64,000 bases of DNA from Antedon mediterranea (lineage: Eukaryota; Echinodermata; Crinoidea; Comatulida; Antedonidae). The notes beneath the pieces are model-generated. The model searched no databases, had not been told where the DNA came from, and saw nothing but the letters and a program-made list of their open reading frames with translations. The translations under genes were made by a program, and so were the position numbers. How positions within the stretch are numbered: the first letter of the stretch is position 1; the number at the start of each line of letters is the position of its first letter. This document shows positions 44,872 to 57,953 of the stretch, piece after piece. The stretch covers positions 9,902,288 to 9,966,287 of the forward strand of contig NC_092676.1 in NCBI RefSeq assembly GCF_964355755.1, in the 5' to 3' direction.

Positions 44872-45205
44872 TTTTTAGAATGGAATAATATCAAAGGTGA
44901 CCTAGGACTGACCAGTGATTATGAAGCATATTCGTGTGGCATCGGTGGTTCAGTGGTAGAATTCTTGCCTGCCACGCGCCGGATCCGGGTTCAATTCCCG
45001 GCCGATGCAATGGAATAATATCAAAGCTGACTTATAAATTACCGGTGATTATGAACTATACACGTGCAGCAGCAGTGGTTCTGTTTTAGAAATCTCGCCT
45101 GCCACAGGTAGAATCCGGGTAAAATTTCCAGCCGATGCATTTTTATAATGGAACAATATCGACGCTCTCCTATAATGACCGGTGATTATAAAACATATAC
45201 GTGTA

Positions 45206-45276
45206 GCATCGGTGGTTCAGTGGTAGAATTCTCGCCTGCCACGCGGGGGACCCGGGTTCAATTCCCGGCCGATGCA
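45206..45276 (+). tRNA. tRNA-Gly(GCC)
   Basis: Consensus; S2; 543 bp after 44663. Confidence 0.93.
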
Positions 45277-45748
45277 TTTTTATAATGGAATAATATCAAA
45301 GCTGAACTAGGACTGACCAGTGATTATGAAGCATATTCGTGTAGCATCGGTGGTTCAGTGGTAGAATTCTCGCCTGCCACGCGGGGGACCCGGGTTCAAT
45401 TCCCGGCCGATGAATTTTTAGAATGGAATAATATCAAAGGTGACCTAGGACTGACCAGTGATTATGAAGCATATTCGTGTGGCATCGGTGGTTCAGTGGT
45501 AGAATTCTCGCCTGCCACGCGCCGGATACGGGTTCAATTCTCGGCCGATGCAATGGAATAATATCAAAGCTGACTTATAAATTACCGGTGATTATGAACT
45601 ATACACGTGCAGCATCAGTGGTTCTGTTTTAGAAATCTCGCCTGCCACACGTAGAATCCGGGTAAAATTTCCAGCCGATGCATTTTTATAATGGAACAAT
45701 ATCGACGCTCTCCTATAATGACCGGTGATTATAAAACATATACGTGTA

Positions 45749-45819
45749 GCATCGGTGGTTCAGTGGTAGAATTCTCGCCTGCCACGCGGGGGACCCGGGT
45801 TCAATTCCCGGCCGATGCA
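45749..45819 (+). tRNA. tRNA-Gly(GCC)
   Basis: Consensus; S2; next class B copy has GGATACGGG. Confidence 0.93.
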
Positions 45820-46153
45820 TTTTTATAATGGAATAATATCAAAGCTGACCTAGGACTGACCAGTGATTATGAAGCATATTCGTGTGGCATCGGTGGTTCA
45901 GTGGTAGAATTCTCGCCTGCCACGCGCCGGATACGGGTTCAATTCTCGGCCGATGCAATGGAATAATATCAAAGCTGACTTATAAATTACCGGTGATTAT
46001 GAACTATACACGTGCAGCATCAGTGGTTCTGTTTTAGAAATCTCGCCTGCCACACGTAGAATCCGGGTAAAATTTCCAGCCGATGCATTTTTATAATGGA
46101 ACAATATCGACGCTCTCCTATAATGACCGGTGATTATAAAACATATACGTGTA

Positions 46154-46224
46154 GCATCGGTGGTTCAGTGGTAGAATTCTCGCCTGCCACGCGGGGGACC
46201 CGGGTTCAATTCCCGGCCGATGCA
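46154..46224 (+). tRNA. tRNA-Gly(GCC)
   Basis: Consensus; S2; 405 bp after 45749. Confidence 0.93.
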
Positions 46225-46291
46225 TTTTTATAATGGAATAATATCAAAGCTGACCTAGGACTGACCAGTGATTATGAAGCATATTCGTGTA

Positions 46292-46362
46292 GCATCGGTG
46301 GTTCAGTGGTAGAATTCTCGCCTGCCACGCGGGGGACCCGGGTTCAATTCCCGGCCGATGCA
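46292..46362 (+). tRNA. tRNA-Gly(GCC)
   Basis: Consensus; S1; equivalent of 40649 before the second transposon copy. Confidence 0.93.
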
Positions 46363-46744
46363 TTTTTAGAATGGAATAATATCAAAGGTGACCCAGGACT
46401 GACCAATGATTATGAAGCATGTTCGTGAAGCATCAGTCGTTCAGTGGTAGAATTCTCGCCTGCCACGCGGGGGACCCGGGTTCAATTCCCGGCCGATGCA
46501 TTTTTATAATGGAATAATATCAAATGTGACCTAGTACTGACCAGTGATTATGAAGCATATTCGTGTAGCATCGGTGGTTCAGTGGTAGAATTCTCGCCTG
46601 CCACGCGGGTGACCTTGGTTCAATTCTCGGCCGATGCATTTTTATAATGGAATAATATAAAAGGTGACCTATGAATTACCAGTGATTATGAAGCATATTC
46701 GTTTAGCATCGGTTGTTCAGTGACCTAGGACTGACCAGTGATTA

Positions 46745-47980
46745 GACCTAAAAAAAAATAGTTTGTTTGCTGTCATCCGCCGCCCCTAATTTCGCCAAAA
46801 ATTTGGGGCGGAGATAAGAAAAAAATTTGTTTACGTTGAGGGCGCTTTTAAAAAAAAAGTTTTTTTATGATTTTTTTTGGCCGAAAAGGTTTAAAAATCG
46901 AGTGTGTGAGGATGAAACAATAAAAATAATAACGTAGCGTATATTTCGGTGTATAATCGCACTTTTGACACGCAAATTTAACCTTATACACCGAACATAA
47001 ATGCCTCAACACACAGATATCGCCACCTCGTTGGCTAGGCCTGGGCTTTTTAAGGTAAGGCCTACTAGGCCTAGCCTAGGCCTATAAGTATTACTAAAGA
47101 GTAGGCCTAGCCTAGCTACAGTGTACTAGCGTAACAGCAACCTGCTAGTTTTCTAGGCATTTTAGCGTGATTTTGTACTAAATATGATGACAAGATTTGT
47201 TCATTATATGGAGCTGTTTTAGGCGCTCCGATAAAATTTCATTTGTAAACGTTTACGATTGGAATAGTATTATAGTTATATGCACGACCGTCGTACCCCC
47301 AGCCCTTCTTGGCAACCACATGGTGTACAGTATTCGACTAGTATATTCTCCAGTTGATTATAGCATAGACCTAGCGTACACACTTCTAGGATACATAGAT
47401 ACTAATCGAATACGATTGTCCGTGAAAACGTGCGCCTCTCGATAAATCGAGCGAGGCTAGCCCACACACACGTGCGGTCATGCACTCGATGTTGCGGGTG
47501 CGAAACTCATGAATAACAAGTTAGAAAGAACTGACAGAATGGGGGACTTCCCTTCATGTTGAGGCTGGGCGCGGCCGTCTTATACATCGACGATATACAA
47601 AATACCGATATTTTACTCTCAGTTAGGGGTGCGTCTTATACACAGGTGCGACTTATACACCGAAATATACGGTACACTAACTTCTAAAATATTTAATTAG
47701 GCCTGCTAACAACGACCTTCTGTGTAGTAGGCCTAGCCTAGGCTAGTTTAGACACGGGGCCTAACGCGCCCAAAACAGAATTAAAGTGTGAAACAAATTA
47801 TGAATAGATGTTTGAGCTCGTTGTTTTATTCAGTGTGTTTTGTTACTCTCAAATTCACGTACAATTAACAGAGAAATTAACATTAAAAAAAAAAAAAAAA
47901 AAAACTTTTTTCCACCCGCCCCCCCCCCCCCTACCAAAACAAAAACTTGACAGAAAACAAATTTTTTTTTTTTTTAGGCC
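46745..47980. mobile_element. Harbinger-like transposon, copy 2
   Basis: Same sequence as 41102-42339 apart from a base change in the T-rich stretch near 46870 and homopolymer lengths; same TTA-flanked position in the array. It arose by array duplication, not a new insertion. Confidence 0.82.
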
Positions 47981-48367
47981 TTATGAAGCATATTCGTGTA
48001 GCATCGGTGGTTCAGTGATAGAATTCTCGCCTGCCACGCGGGGGACTCGGGTTCAATTCACGGCTGGTGCATTTTTATAATGGAATAATATCAAAGGTGA
48101 CCTAGGACTGACCAGTGATTATGAAACATATTCGTGTAGCATCGGTGGTTCAGTGGTAGAATTTTCGCCTGCCATGCGGGGCACCCGGGTTAAATTCCCG
48201 GCCGATGCATTTTTAGAATGGAATAATATCAAAGCTGACCTATAAATGACCGGTGATTATGAACTATACACGTGTAGCATCGGTGGTTCTGTTTTAGAAA
48301 TCTCGCCTGCCACACGTGGAATCCGGGTAAAATTTCCAGCCGATGCATTTTTATAATGGAACAATAT

Positions 48368-48997
48368 GTGGCACATGCAAGCGAAATCGGACATAAGTTG
48401 CATTTGTAGATTTGGAGAAACAACCAAAAACATTAAAAGGCTGAAAAATTACATTTTTTAATTTTTACAGAAAATAATAGCTGAAACAATATTTATTTAC
48501 ATTACCTTGGTGTTTTTCTATTTTGAGACAAATAAATAGATACATTTTAAGATTTCGTGTAGTATGTTGGTTAAAAAGATAGTGTAAATTATGAATGATT
48601 TTCATAAAACCTATCATGTTTTATGCTTAAATTGAAAGTGTTCCATTGAGTTAATTTCAATGAAAATTTTGCATAATAATAGAACAATAGTTAATTAAGG
48701 AAGGTGCGAAGTTTCATTGAAATAAAACAATTAGAATACCCTTTTGCTAAGGCTTAAACTTAGACGTCCTGTTTATTTTTTTGTAGTTGTCGTTTCCTGT
48801 TACTTAACTTTAAAAGCATTTTTCTCAAAACACTGATTGTAACAACCAAAACTTTAGACTAAGATATCTTTGGAAGTAGACATGGTATCAAGATATTTTT
48901 TCAGCATTTTAAATCTTGGATTATGTAGTTTCAGTATTTGTAGAAATCTCAATTTTGAAAATTTCGACTTATGTCTGGTTTCGCTTGCATGTGCCAC
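48368..48997. mobile_element. 630-bp MITE, copy 2
   Basis: Identical by eye to copy 1, offset 5641 bp, same ATAT flanks. Confidence 0.88.
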
Positions 48998-50303
48998 ATA
49001 TCGAAGCTCACCTATAATGACCGGTGATTGCAAAACATATACGTGTAGCATCGGTGGTTCAGTGATAGAATTCTCGCCTGCCACGCGGGGGACCCTTTTC
49101 AAATTCCCGGCCGATGCATTTTTAGAATTGAATAATATTAAAGCTGCCCTATAAATGACCGGTGATTATGAACTATACACGTGTAGCACGTGTGGTTCCG
49201 TTTTAGAATTCTCGCCTGCCATACGTATCCGGGTAAAATTCCCGGCCGATGCATTTTTATAATGGAACAATATCAAAGCTAACCACACGTGTAGCGTCGG
49301 TGGTTCTGCCACACGTGGATCCGTGTAAAATTCCCGGACGATGCATTTTTAGAATGGAACAATATTAAAGCTGACCTAGGACTGACCAGTGAGTATAAAT
49401 CATATACAGCTAGCTTCGGTGGTTCAGTGGTAGAATTCTCGCCTGCCACGCGGGGGACCCGGGTTCAATTCCCGGCCGATGCAGTTTTTTGTAATGGAAT
49501 TATATCAAAGCTAACCTATAAATGACCGGTGATAATAAAGCATATACATGTAGCATCGGTTGTTCTGTTTTAGAAATCTCGCCTGCCACACGTAGAATCC
49601 GGGTAAAATTTCCAGCCGATGCATTTTTATAATGGAACAATATCGACGCTCTCCTATAATGACCGGTGATTATAAAACATATACGTGTAGCATCGGTGGT
49701 TCAGTGATAGAATTCTCGCCTGCCACGCGGGGGACCCGGGTTCAATTCACGGCTGGTGCATTTTTATAATGGAATAATATCAAAGGTGACCTGGAACTGA
49801 CCAGTTATTATGAAGCATATTCGTGTAGCATCGGTAGATCAGTGGTAGTATTCTCGCCTACCACGCGGGTATTCTCGCCTACCAAGCATATTCGTGTGGC
49901 ATCGGTGGTTCAGTGGTAGAATTCTCGCCTGCCACGCGCCGGATCCGGGTTCAATTCCCGGCCGATGCAATGGAATAATATCAAAGCTGACTTATAAATT
50001 ACCGGTGATTATGAACTATACACGTGCAGCAGCAGTGGTTCTGTTTTAGAAATTTCGCCTGCCACAGGTAGAATCCGGGTTCAATTCCCGGTCGATGCAG
50101 TTTTGTAATGGAATAATATCAAAGCTGACTTATAAATTACCGGTGATTATGAACTATACACGTGTAGCATCAGTGGTTCTGTTTTAGAAATCTCGCCTGC
50201 CACACGTAGAATCCGGGTAAAATTTCCAGCCGATGCATTTTTATAATGGAACAATATCGACGCTCTCCTATAATGACCGGTGATTATAAAACATATACGT
50301 GTA

Positions 50304-50374
50304 GCATCGGTGGTTCAGTGGTAGAATTCTCGCCTGCCACGCGGGGGACCCGGGTTCAATTCCCGGCCGATGCA
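50304..50374 (+). tRNA. tRNA-Gly(GCC)
   Basis: Consensus; S2; recurs at +4299 bp as 54603. Confidence 0.93.
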
Positions 50375-50441
50375 TTTTTATAATGGAATAATATCAAAGC
50401 TGAACTAGGACTGACCAGTGATTATGAAGCATATTCGTGTA

Positions 50442-50512
50442 GCATCGGTGGTTCAGTGGTAGAATTCTCGCCTGCCACGCGAGGGACCCGGGTTCAATTC
50501 CCGGCCGATGCA
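50442..50512 (+). tRNA. tRNA-Gly(GCC)
   Basis: GCGAG variant; S1. Confidence 0.92.
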
Positions 50513-50846
50513 TTTTTAGAATGGAATAATATCAAAGGTGACCTAGGACTGACCAGTGATTATGAAGCATATTCGTGTGGCATCGGTGGTTCAGTGGTAG
50601 AATTCTTGCCTGCCACGCGCCGGATCCGGGTTCAATTCCCGGCCGATGCAATGGAATAATATCAAAGCTGACTTATAAATTACCGGTGATTATGAACTAT
50701 ACACGTGCAGCAGCAGTGGTTCTGTTTTAGAAATCTCGCCTGCCACAGGTAGAATCCGGGTAAAATTTCCAGCCGATGCATTTTTATAATGGAACAATAT
50801 CGACGCTCTCCTATAATGACCGGTGATTATAAAACATATACGTGTA

Positions 50847-50917
50847 GCATCGGTGGTTCAGTGGTAGAATTCTCGCCTGCCACGCGGGGGACCCGGGTTC
50901 AATTCCCGGCCGATGCA
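50847..50917 (+). tRNA. tRNA-Gly(GCC)
   Basis: Consensus; S2; the spacer after it reads AGCTAAACTAGG, a marker shared with 55146. Confidence 0.93.
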
Positions 50918-51389
50918 TTTTTATAATGGAATAATATCAAAGCTAAACTAGGACTGACCAGTGATTATGAAGCATATTCGTGTAGCATCGGTGGTTCAGT
51001 GGTAGAATTCTCGCCTGCCACGCGGGGGACCCGGGTTCAATTCCCGGCCGATGAATTTTTAGAATGGAATAATATCAAAGGTGACCTAGGACTGACCAGT
51101 GATTATGAAGCATATTCGTGTGGCATCGGTGGTTCAGTGGTAGAATTCTCGCCTGCCACGCGCCGGATCCGGGTTCAATTCTCGGCCGATGCAATGGAAT
51201 AATATCAAAGCTGACTTATAAATTACCGGCGATTATGAACTATACACGTGCAGCATCAGTGGTTCTGTTTTAGAAATCTCGCCTGCCACACGTAGAATCC
51301 GGGTAAAATTTCCAGCCGATGCATTTTTATAATGGAACAATATCGACGCTCTCCTATAATGACCGGTAATTATAAAACATATACGTGTA

Positions 51390-51460
51390 GCATCGGTGGT
51401 TCAGTGGTAGAATTCTCGCCTGCCACGCGGGGGACCCGGGTTCAATTCCCGGCCGATGCA
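51390..51460 (+). tRNA. tRNA-Gly(GCC)
   Basis: Consensus; S2 with GGTAATT; matches 38466 and 55689. Confidence 0.93.
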
Positions 51461-51527
51461 TTTTTATAATGTAATAATATCAAAGCTGACCTAGGACTGA
51501 CCAGTGATTATGAAGCATATTCGTGTA

Positions 51528-51598
51528 GCATCGGTGGTTCAGTGGTAGAATTCTCGCCTGCCACGCGGGGGACCCGGGTTCAATTCCCGGCCGATGCA
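51528..51598 (+). tRNA. tRNA-Gly(GCC)
   Basis: Consensus; S1; matches 38604 and 55827. Confidence 0.93.
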
Positions 51599-53040
51599 TT
51601 TTTATAATGGAATAATATCAAAGGTAACCTAGGACTGACCAGTGATTATGAAGCATATTCGTGTAGCATCGTGGTAGAATTCTCGCCTGCCTGCCACGCG
51701 CCGGATCCGGGTTCAATTCCCGGCCGATGCAGTTTTGTAATGGAATAATATCAAAGCTGACTTATAAATTACCGGTGATTATGAACTATACACGTGCAGC
51801 ATCAGCAGTGGTTCTGTTTTAGAAATCTCGCCTGCCACACGTAGAATCCGGGTAAAATTTCCAGCCGATGCATTTTTATAATGGAACAATATCGACGCTC
51901 TCCTATAATGACCGGTGATTATAAAACATATACGTGTAGCATCGGTGGTTCAGTGATAGAATTCTCGCCTGCCACGCGGGGGACCCGGGTTCAATTCACG
52001 GCTGGTGCATTTTTATAATGGAATAATATCAAAGGTGACCTGGAACTAACCAGTTATTATGAAGCATATTCGTGTAGCATCGGTGGATCAGTGGTAGTAT
52101 TCTCGCCTGCCACGCGGGGGACCCGGGTTCAATTCCCGGCCGATGTATTTTTAGAATGGAATAATATCAAAGGTGACCTAGGACTGACCAGTGATTATGA
52201 AGCATATTCGTGTGGCATCGGTGGTTCAGTGGTAGAATTCTCGCCTGCCACGCGCCGGATCCGGGTTCAATTCCCGGTCGATGCAGTTTTGTAATGGAAT
52301 AATATCAAAGCTGACTTATAAATTACCGGTGATTATGAACTATACACGTGTAGCATCAGTGGTTCTGTTTTAGAAATCTCGCCTGCCACACGTAGAATCC
52401 GGGTAAAATTTCCAGCCGATGCATTTTTATAATGGAACAATATCGACGCTCTCCTATAATGACCGGTGATTATAAAACATATACGTGTAGCATCGGTGGT
52501 TCAGTGATAGAATTCTCGCCTGCCACGCGGGGGACCCGGGTTCAATTCACGGCTGGTGCATTTTTATAATGGAATAATATCAAAGGTGACCTGGAACTGA
52601 CCAGTTATTATGAAGCATATTCGTGTAGCATCGGTGGATCAGTGGTAGTATTCTCGCCTGCCACGCGGGGGACCCGGGTTCAATTCCCGGCCGATGTATT
52701 TTTAGAATGGAATAATATCAAAGGTGACCTAGGACTGACCAGTGATTATGAAGCATATTCGTGTGGCATCGGTGGTTCAGTGGTAGAATTCTCGCCTGCC
52801 ACGCGCCGGATCCGGGTTCAATTCCCGGTCGATGCAGTTTTGTAATGGAATAATATCAAAGCTGACTTATAAATTACCGGTGATTATGAACTATACACGT
52901 GTAGCATCAGTGGTTCTGTTTTAGAAATCTCGCCTGCCACACGTAGAATCCGGGTAAAATTTCCAGCCGATGCATTTTTATAATGGAACAATATCGACGC
53001 TCTCCTATAATGACCGGTGATTATAAAACATATACGTGTA

Positions 53041-53111
53041 GCATCGGTGGTTCAGTGGTAGAATTCTCGCCTGCCACGCGGGGGACCCGGGTTCAATTCC
53101 CGGCCGATGCA
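53041..53111 (+). tRNA. tRNA-Gly(GCC)
   Basis: Consensus; S2; matches 39563 and 57340. Confidence 0.93.
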
Positions 53112-53178
53112 TTTTTATAATGGAATAATATCAAAGCTGAACTAGGACTGACCAGTGATTATGAAGCATATTCGTGTA

Positions 53179-53249
53179 GCATCGGTGATTCAGTGGTAGA
53201 ATTCTCGCCTGCCACGCGGGGGACCCGGGTTCAATTCCCGGCCGATGCA
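53179..53249 (+). tRNA. tRNA-Gly(GCC), A10 variant
   Basis: A10-U25 pair as at 39701; S1. Confidence 0.85.
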
Positions 53250-53583
53250 TTTTTAGAATGGAATAATATCAAAGGTGACCTAGGACTGACCAGTGATTAT
53301 GAAGCATATTCGTGTGGCGTCGGTGGTTCAGTGGTAGAATTCTCGCCTGCCACGCGCCGGATACGGGTTCAATTCTCGGCCGATGCAATGGAATAATATC
53401 AAAGCTGACTTATAAATTACCGGTGATTATGAACTATACACGTGCAGCATCAGTGGTTCTGTTTTAGAAATCTCGCCTGCCACACGTAGAATCCGGGTAA
53501 AATTTCCAGCCGATGCATTTTTATAATGGAACAATATCGACGCTCTCCTATAATGACCGGTGATTATAAAACATATACGTGTA

Positions 53584-53654
53584 GCATCGGTGGTTCAGTG
53601 GTAGAATTCTCGCCTGCCACGCGGGGGACCCGGGTTCAATTCCCGGCCGATGCA
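53584..53654 (+). tRNA. tRNA-Gly(GCC)
   Basis: Consensus; S2; followed by a class B copy with CTCAC, shared with 58021. Confidence 0.93.
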
Positions 53655-54602
53655 TTTTTATAATGGAATAATATCAAAGCTGACCTAGGACTGACCAGTG
53701 ATTATGAAGCATATTCGTGTGGCATCGGTGGTTCAGTGGTAGAATTCTCACCTGCCACGCGCCGGATACGGGTTCAATTCTCGGCCGATGCAATGGAATA
53801 ATATCAAAGCTGACTTATAAATTACCGGTGATTATGAACTATACACGTGCAGCATCAGTGGTTCTGTTTTAGAAATCTCGCCTGCCACACGTAGAATCCG
53901 GGTAAAATTTCCAGCCGATGCATTTTTATAATGGAACAATATCGACGCTCTCCTATAATGACCGGTGATTATAAAACATATACGTGTAGCATCGGTGGTT
54001 CAGTGATAGAATTCTCGCCTGCCACGCGGGGGACCCGGGTTCAATTCACGGCTGGTGCATTTTTATAATGGAATAATATCAAAGGTGACCTGGAACTGAC
54101 CAGTTATTATGAAGCATATTCGTGTAGCATCGGTAGATCAGTGGTAGTATTCTCGCCTACCACGCGGGTATTCTCGCCTACCAAGCATATTCGTGTGGCA
54201 TCGGTGGTTCAGTGGTAGAATTCTCGCCTGCCACGCGCCGGATCCGGGTTCAATTCCCGGCCGATGCAATGGAATAATATCAAAGCTGACTTATAAATTA
54301 CCGGTGATTATGAACTATACACGTGCAGCAGCAGTGGTTCTGTTTTAGAAATTTCGCCTGCCACAGGTAGAATCCGGGTTCAATTCCCGGTCGATGCAGT
54401 TTTGTAATGGAATAATATCAAAGCTGACTTATAAATTACCGGTGATTATGAACTATACACGTGTAGCATCAGTGGTTCTGTTTTAGAAATCTCGCCTGCC
54501 ACACGTAGAATCCGGGTAAAATTTCCAGCCGATGCATTTTTATAATGGAACAATATCGACGCTCTCCTATAATGACCGGTGATTATAAAACATATACGTG
54601 TA

Positions 54603-54673
54603 GCATCGGTGGTTCAGTGGTAGAATTCTCGCCTGCCACGCGGGGGACCCGGGTTCAATTCCCGGCCGATGCA
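54603..54673 (+). tRNA. tRNA-Gly(GCC)
   Basis: Consensus; S2; copy of 50304. Confidence 0.93.
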
Positions 54674-54740
54674 TTTTTATAATGGAATAATATCAAAGCT
54701 GAACTAGGACTGACCAGTGATTATGAAGCATATTCGTGTA

Positions 54741-54811
54741 GCATCGGTGGTTCAGTGGTAGAATTCTCGCCTGCCACGCGAGGGACCCGGGTTCAATTCC
54801 CGGCCGATGCA
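54741..54811 (+). tRNA. tRNA-Gly(GCC)
   Basis: GCGAG variant; S1; copy of 50442. Confidence 0.92.
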
Positions 54812-55145
54812 TTTTTAGAATGGAATAATATCAAAGGTGACCTAGGACTGACCAGTGATTATGAAGCATATTCGTGTGGCATCGGTGGTTCAGTGGTAGA
54901 ATTCTTGCCTGCCACGCGCCGGATCCGGGTTCAATTCCCGGCCGATGCAATGGAATAATATCAAAGCTGACTTATAAATTACCGGTGATTATGAACTATA
55001 CACGTGCAGCAGCAGTGGTTCTGTTTTAGAAATCTCGCCTGCCACAGGTAGAATCCGGGTAAAATTTCCAGCCGATGCATTTTTATAATGGAACAATATC
55101 GACGCTCTCCTATAATGACCGGTGATTATAAAACATATACGTGTA

Positions 55146-55216
55146 GCATCGGTGGTTCAGTGGTAGAATTCTCGCCTGCCACGCGGGGGACCCGGGTTCA
55201 ATTCCCGGCCGATGCA
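55146..55216 (+). tRNA. tRNA-Gly(GCC)
   Basis: Consensus; S2; copy of 50847. Confidence 0.93.
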
Positions 55217-55688
55217 TTTTTATAATGGAATAATATCAAAGCTAAACTAGGACTGACCAGTGATTATGAAGCATATTCGTGTAGCATCGGTGGTTCAGTG
55301 GTAGAATTCTCGCCTGCCACGCGGGGGACCCGGGTTCAATTCCCGGCCGATGAATTTTTAGAATGGAATAATATCAAAGGTGACCTAGGACTGACCAGTG
55401 ATTATGAAGCATATTCGTGTGGCATCGGTGGTTCAGTGGTAGAATTCTCGCCTGCCACGCGCCGGATCCGGGTTCAATTCTCGGCCGATGCAATGGAATA
55501 ATATCAAAGCTGACTTATAAATTACCGGCGATTATGAACTATACACGTGCAGCATCAGTGGTTCTGTTTTAGAAATCTCGCCTGCCACACGTAGAATCCG
55601 GGTAAAATTTCCAGCCGATGCATTTTTATAATGGAACAATATCGACGCTCTCCTATAATGACCGGTAATTATAAAACATATACGTGTA

Positions 55689-55759
55689 GCATCGGTGGTT
55701 CAGTGGTAGAATTCTCGCCTGCCACGCGGGGGACCCGGGTTCAATTCCCGGCCGATGCA
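55689..55759 (+). tRNA. tRNA-Gly(GCC)
   Basis: Consensus; S2; copy of 51390. Confidence 0.93.
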
Positions 55760-55826
55760 TTTTTATAATGTAATAATATCAAAGCTGACCTAGGACTGAC
55801 CAGTGATTATGAAGCATATTCGTGTA

Positions 55827-55897
55827 GCATCGGTGGTTCAGTGGTAGAATTCTCGCCTGCCACGCGGGGGACCCGGGTTCAATTCCCGGCCGATGCA
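55827..55897 (+). tRNA. tRNA-Gly(GCC)
   Basis: Consensus; S1; copy of 51528. Confidence 0.93.
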
Positions 55898-57339
55898 TTT
55901 TTATAATGGAATAATATCAAAGGTAACCTAGGACTGACCAGTGATTATGAAGCATATTCGTGTAGCATCGTGGTAGAATTCTCGCCTGCCTGCCACGCGC
56001 CGGATCCGGGTTCAATTCCCGGCCGATGCAGTTTTGTAATGGAATAATATCAAAGCTGACTTATAAATTACCGGTGATTATGAACTATACACGTGCAGCA
56101 TCAGCAGTGGTTCTGTTTTAGAAATCTCGCCTGCCACACGTAGAATCCGGGTAAAATTTCCAGCCGATGCATTTTTATAATGGAACAATATCGACGCTCT
56201 CCTATAATGACCGGTGATTATAAAACATATACGTGTAGCATCGGTGGTTCAGTGATAGAATTCTCGCCTGCCACGCGGGGGACCCGGGTTCAATTCACGG
56301 CTGGTGCATTTTTATAATGGAATAATATCAAAGGTGACCTGGAACTAACCAGTTATTATGAAGCATATTCGTGTAGCATCGGTGGATCAGTGGTAGTATT
56401 CTCGCCTGCCACGCGGGGGACCCGGGTTCAATTCCCGGCCGATGTATTTTTAGAATGGAATAATATCAAAGGTGACCTAGGACTGACCAGTGATTATGAA
56501 GCATATTCGTGTGGCATCGGTGGTTCAGTGGTAGAATTCTCGCCTGCCACGCGCCGGATCCGGGTTCAATTCCCGGTCGATGCAGTTTTGTAATGGAATA
56601 ATATCAAAGCTGACTTATAAATTACCGGTGATTATGAACTATACACGTGTAGCATCAGTGGTTCTGTTTTAGAAATCTCGCCTGCCACACGTAGAATCCG
56701 GGTAAAATTTCCAGCCGATGCATTTTTATAATGGAACAATATCGACGCTCTCCTATAATGACCGGTGATTATAAAACATATACGTGTAGCATCGGTGGTT
56801 CAGTGATAGAATTCTCGCCTGCCACGCGGGGGACCCGGGTTCAATTCACGGCTGGTGCATTTTTATAATGGAATAATATCAAAGGTGACCTGGAACTGAC
56901 CAGTTATTATGAAGCATATTCGTGTAGCATCGGTGGATCAGTGGTAGTATTCTCGCCTGCCACGCGGGGGACCCGGGTTCAATTCCCGGCCGATGTATTT
57001 TTAGAATGGAATAATATCAAAGGTGACCTAGGACTGACCAGTGATTATGAAGCATATTCGTGTGGCATCGGTGGTTCAGTGGTAGAATTCTCGCCTGCCA
57101 CGCGCCGGATCCGGGTTCAATTCCCGGTCGATGCAGTTTTGTAATGGAATAATATCAAAGCTGACTTATAAATTACCGGTGATTATGAACTATACACGTG
57201 TAGCATCAGTGGTTCTGTTTTAGAAATCTCGCCTGCCACACGTAGAATCCGGGTAAAATTTCCAGCCGATGCATTTTTATAATGGAACAATATCGACGCT
57301 CTCCTATAATGACCGGTGATTATAAAACATATACGTGTA

Positions 57340-57410
57340 GCATCGGTGGTTCAGTGGTAGAATTCTCGCCTGCCACGCGGGGGACCCGGGTTCAATTCCC
57401 GGCCGATGCA
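57340..57410 (+). tRNA. tRNA-Gly(GCC)
   Basis: Consensus; S2; copy of 53041. Confidence 0.93.
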
Positions 57411-57477
57411 TTTTTATAATGGAATAATATCAAAGCTGAACTAGGACTGACCAGTGATTATGAAGCATATTCGTGTA

Positions 57478-57548
57478 GCATCGGTGATTCAGTGGTAGAA
57501 TTCTCGCCTGCCACGCGGGGGACCCGGGTTCAATTCCCGGCCGATGCA
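57478..57548 (+). tRNA. tRNA-Gly(GCC), A10 variant
   Basis: A10-U25 pair; S1; copy of 53179. Confidence 0.85.
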
Positions 57549-57882
57549 TTTTTAGAATGGAATAATATCAAAGGTGACCTAGGACTGACCAGTGATTATG
57601 AAGCATATTCGTGTGGCGTCGGTGGTTCAGTGGTAGAATTCTCGCCTGCCACGCGCCGGATACGGGTTCAATTCTCGGCCGATGCAATGGAATAATATCA
57701 AAGCTGACTTATAAATTACCGGTGATTATGAACTATACACGTGCAGCATCAGTGGTTCTGTTTTAGAAATCTCGCCTGCCACACGTAGAATCCGGGTAAA
57801 ATTTCCAGCCGATGCATTTTTATAATGGAACAATATCGACGCTCTCCTATAATGACCGGTGATTATAAAACATATACGTGTA

Positions 57883-57953
57883 GCATCGGTGGTTCAGTGG
57901 TAGAATTCTCGCCTGCCACGCGGGGGACCCGGGTTCAATTCCCGGCCGATGCA
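57883..57953 (+). tRNA. tRNA-Gly(GCC)
   Basis: Consensus; S2; copy of 53584. Confidence 0.93.

Larger units (their letters stand above)
33483..54195 (+). repeat. Class E truncated units with duplicated anticodon arm
   Basis: Starts: 33483, 34918, 36904, 44187, 49828, 54127. The D arm reads GGTAGATCAG, and GTATTCTCGCCTACCA appears twice before the unit collapses directly into the next class B copy. The loop reads CTACCAC, so the would-be anticodon is ACC. T arm and acceptor 3' strand are missing. Confidence 0.88.
30603..55354 (+). repeat. tRNA-Gly copies with A72 (8 copies)
   Basis: Otherwise consensus, but they end GATGAA, so G1 faces A72. Starts: 30603, 31969, 32654, 36075, 38061, 45344, 50985, 55284. 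Terminator TTTTT remains. Confidence 0.9.
39150..56997 (+). repeat. D-arm variant tRNA-Gly copies (5 copies)
   Basis: GGATCAG...GTAGTAT in the D arm and GATGTA at the 3' end. Starts: 39150, 52077, 52628, 56376, 56927. D-stem pairing is weakened, while anticodon and T arms match consensus. Confidence 0.88.

Noticed and set aside
30074-57695. Many 67-codon open frames (MVEFSPATRG... type) repeated across the array
   Set aside because: They span two tRNA genes and a spacer and exist only because the tRNA body lacks stops in that frame. Start codons are inside the D arm and the frame breaks in other classes.
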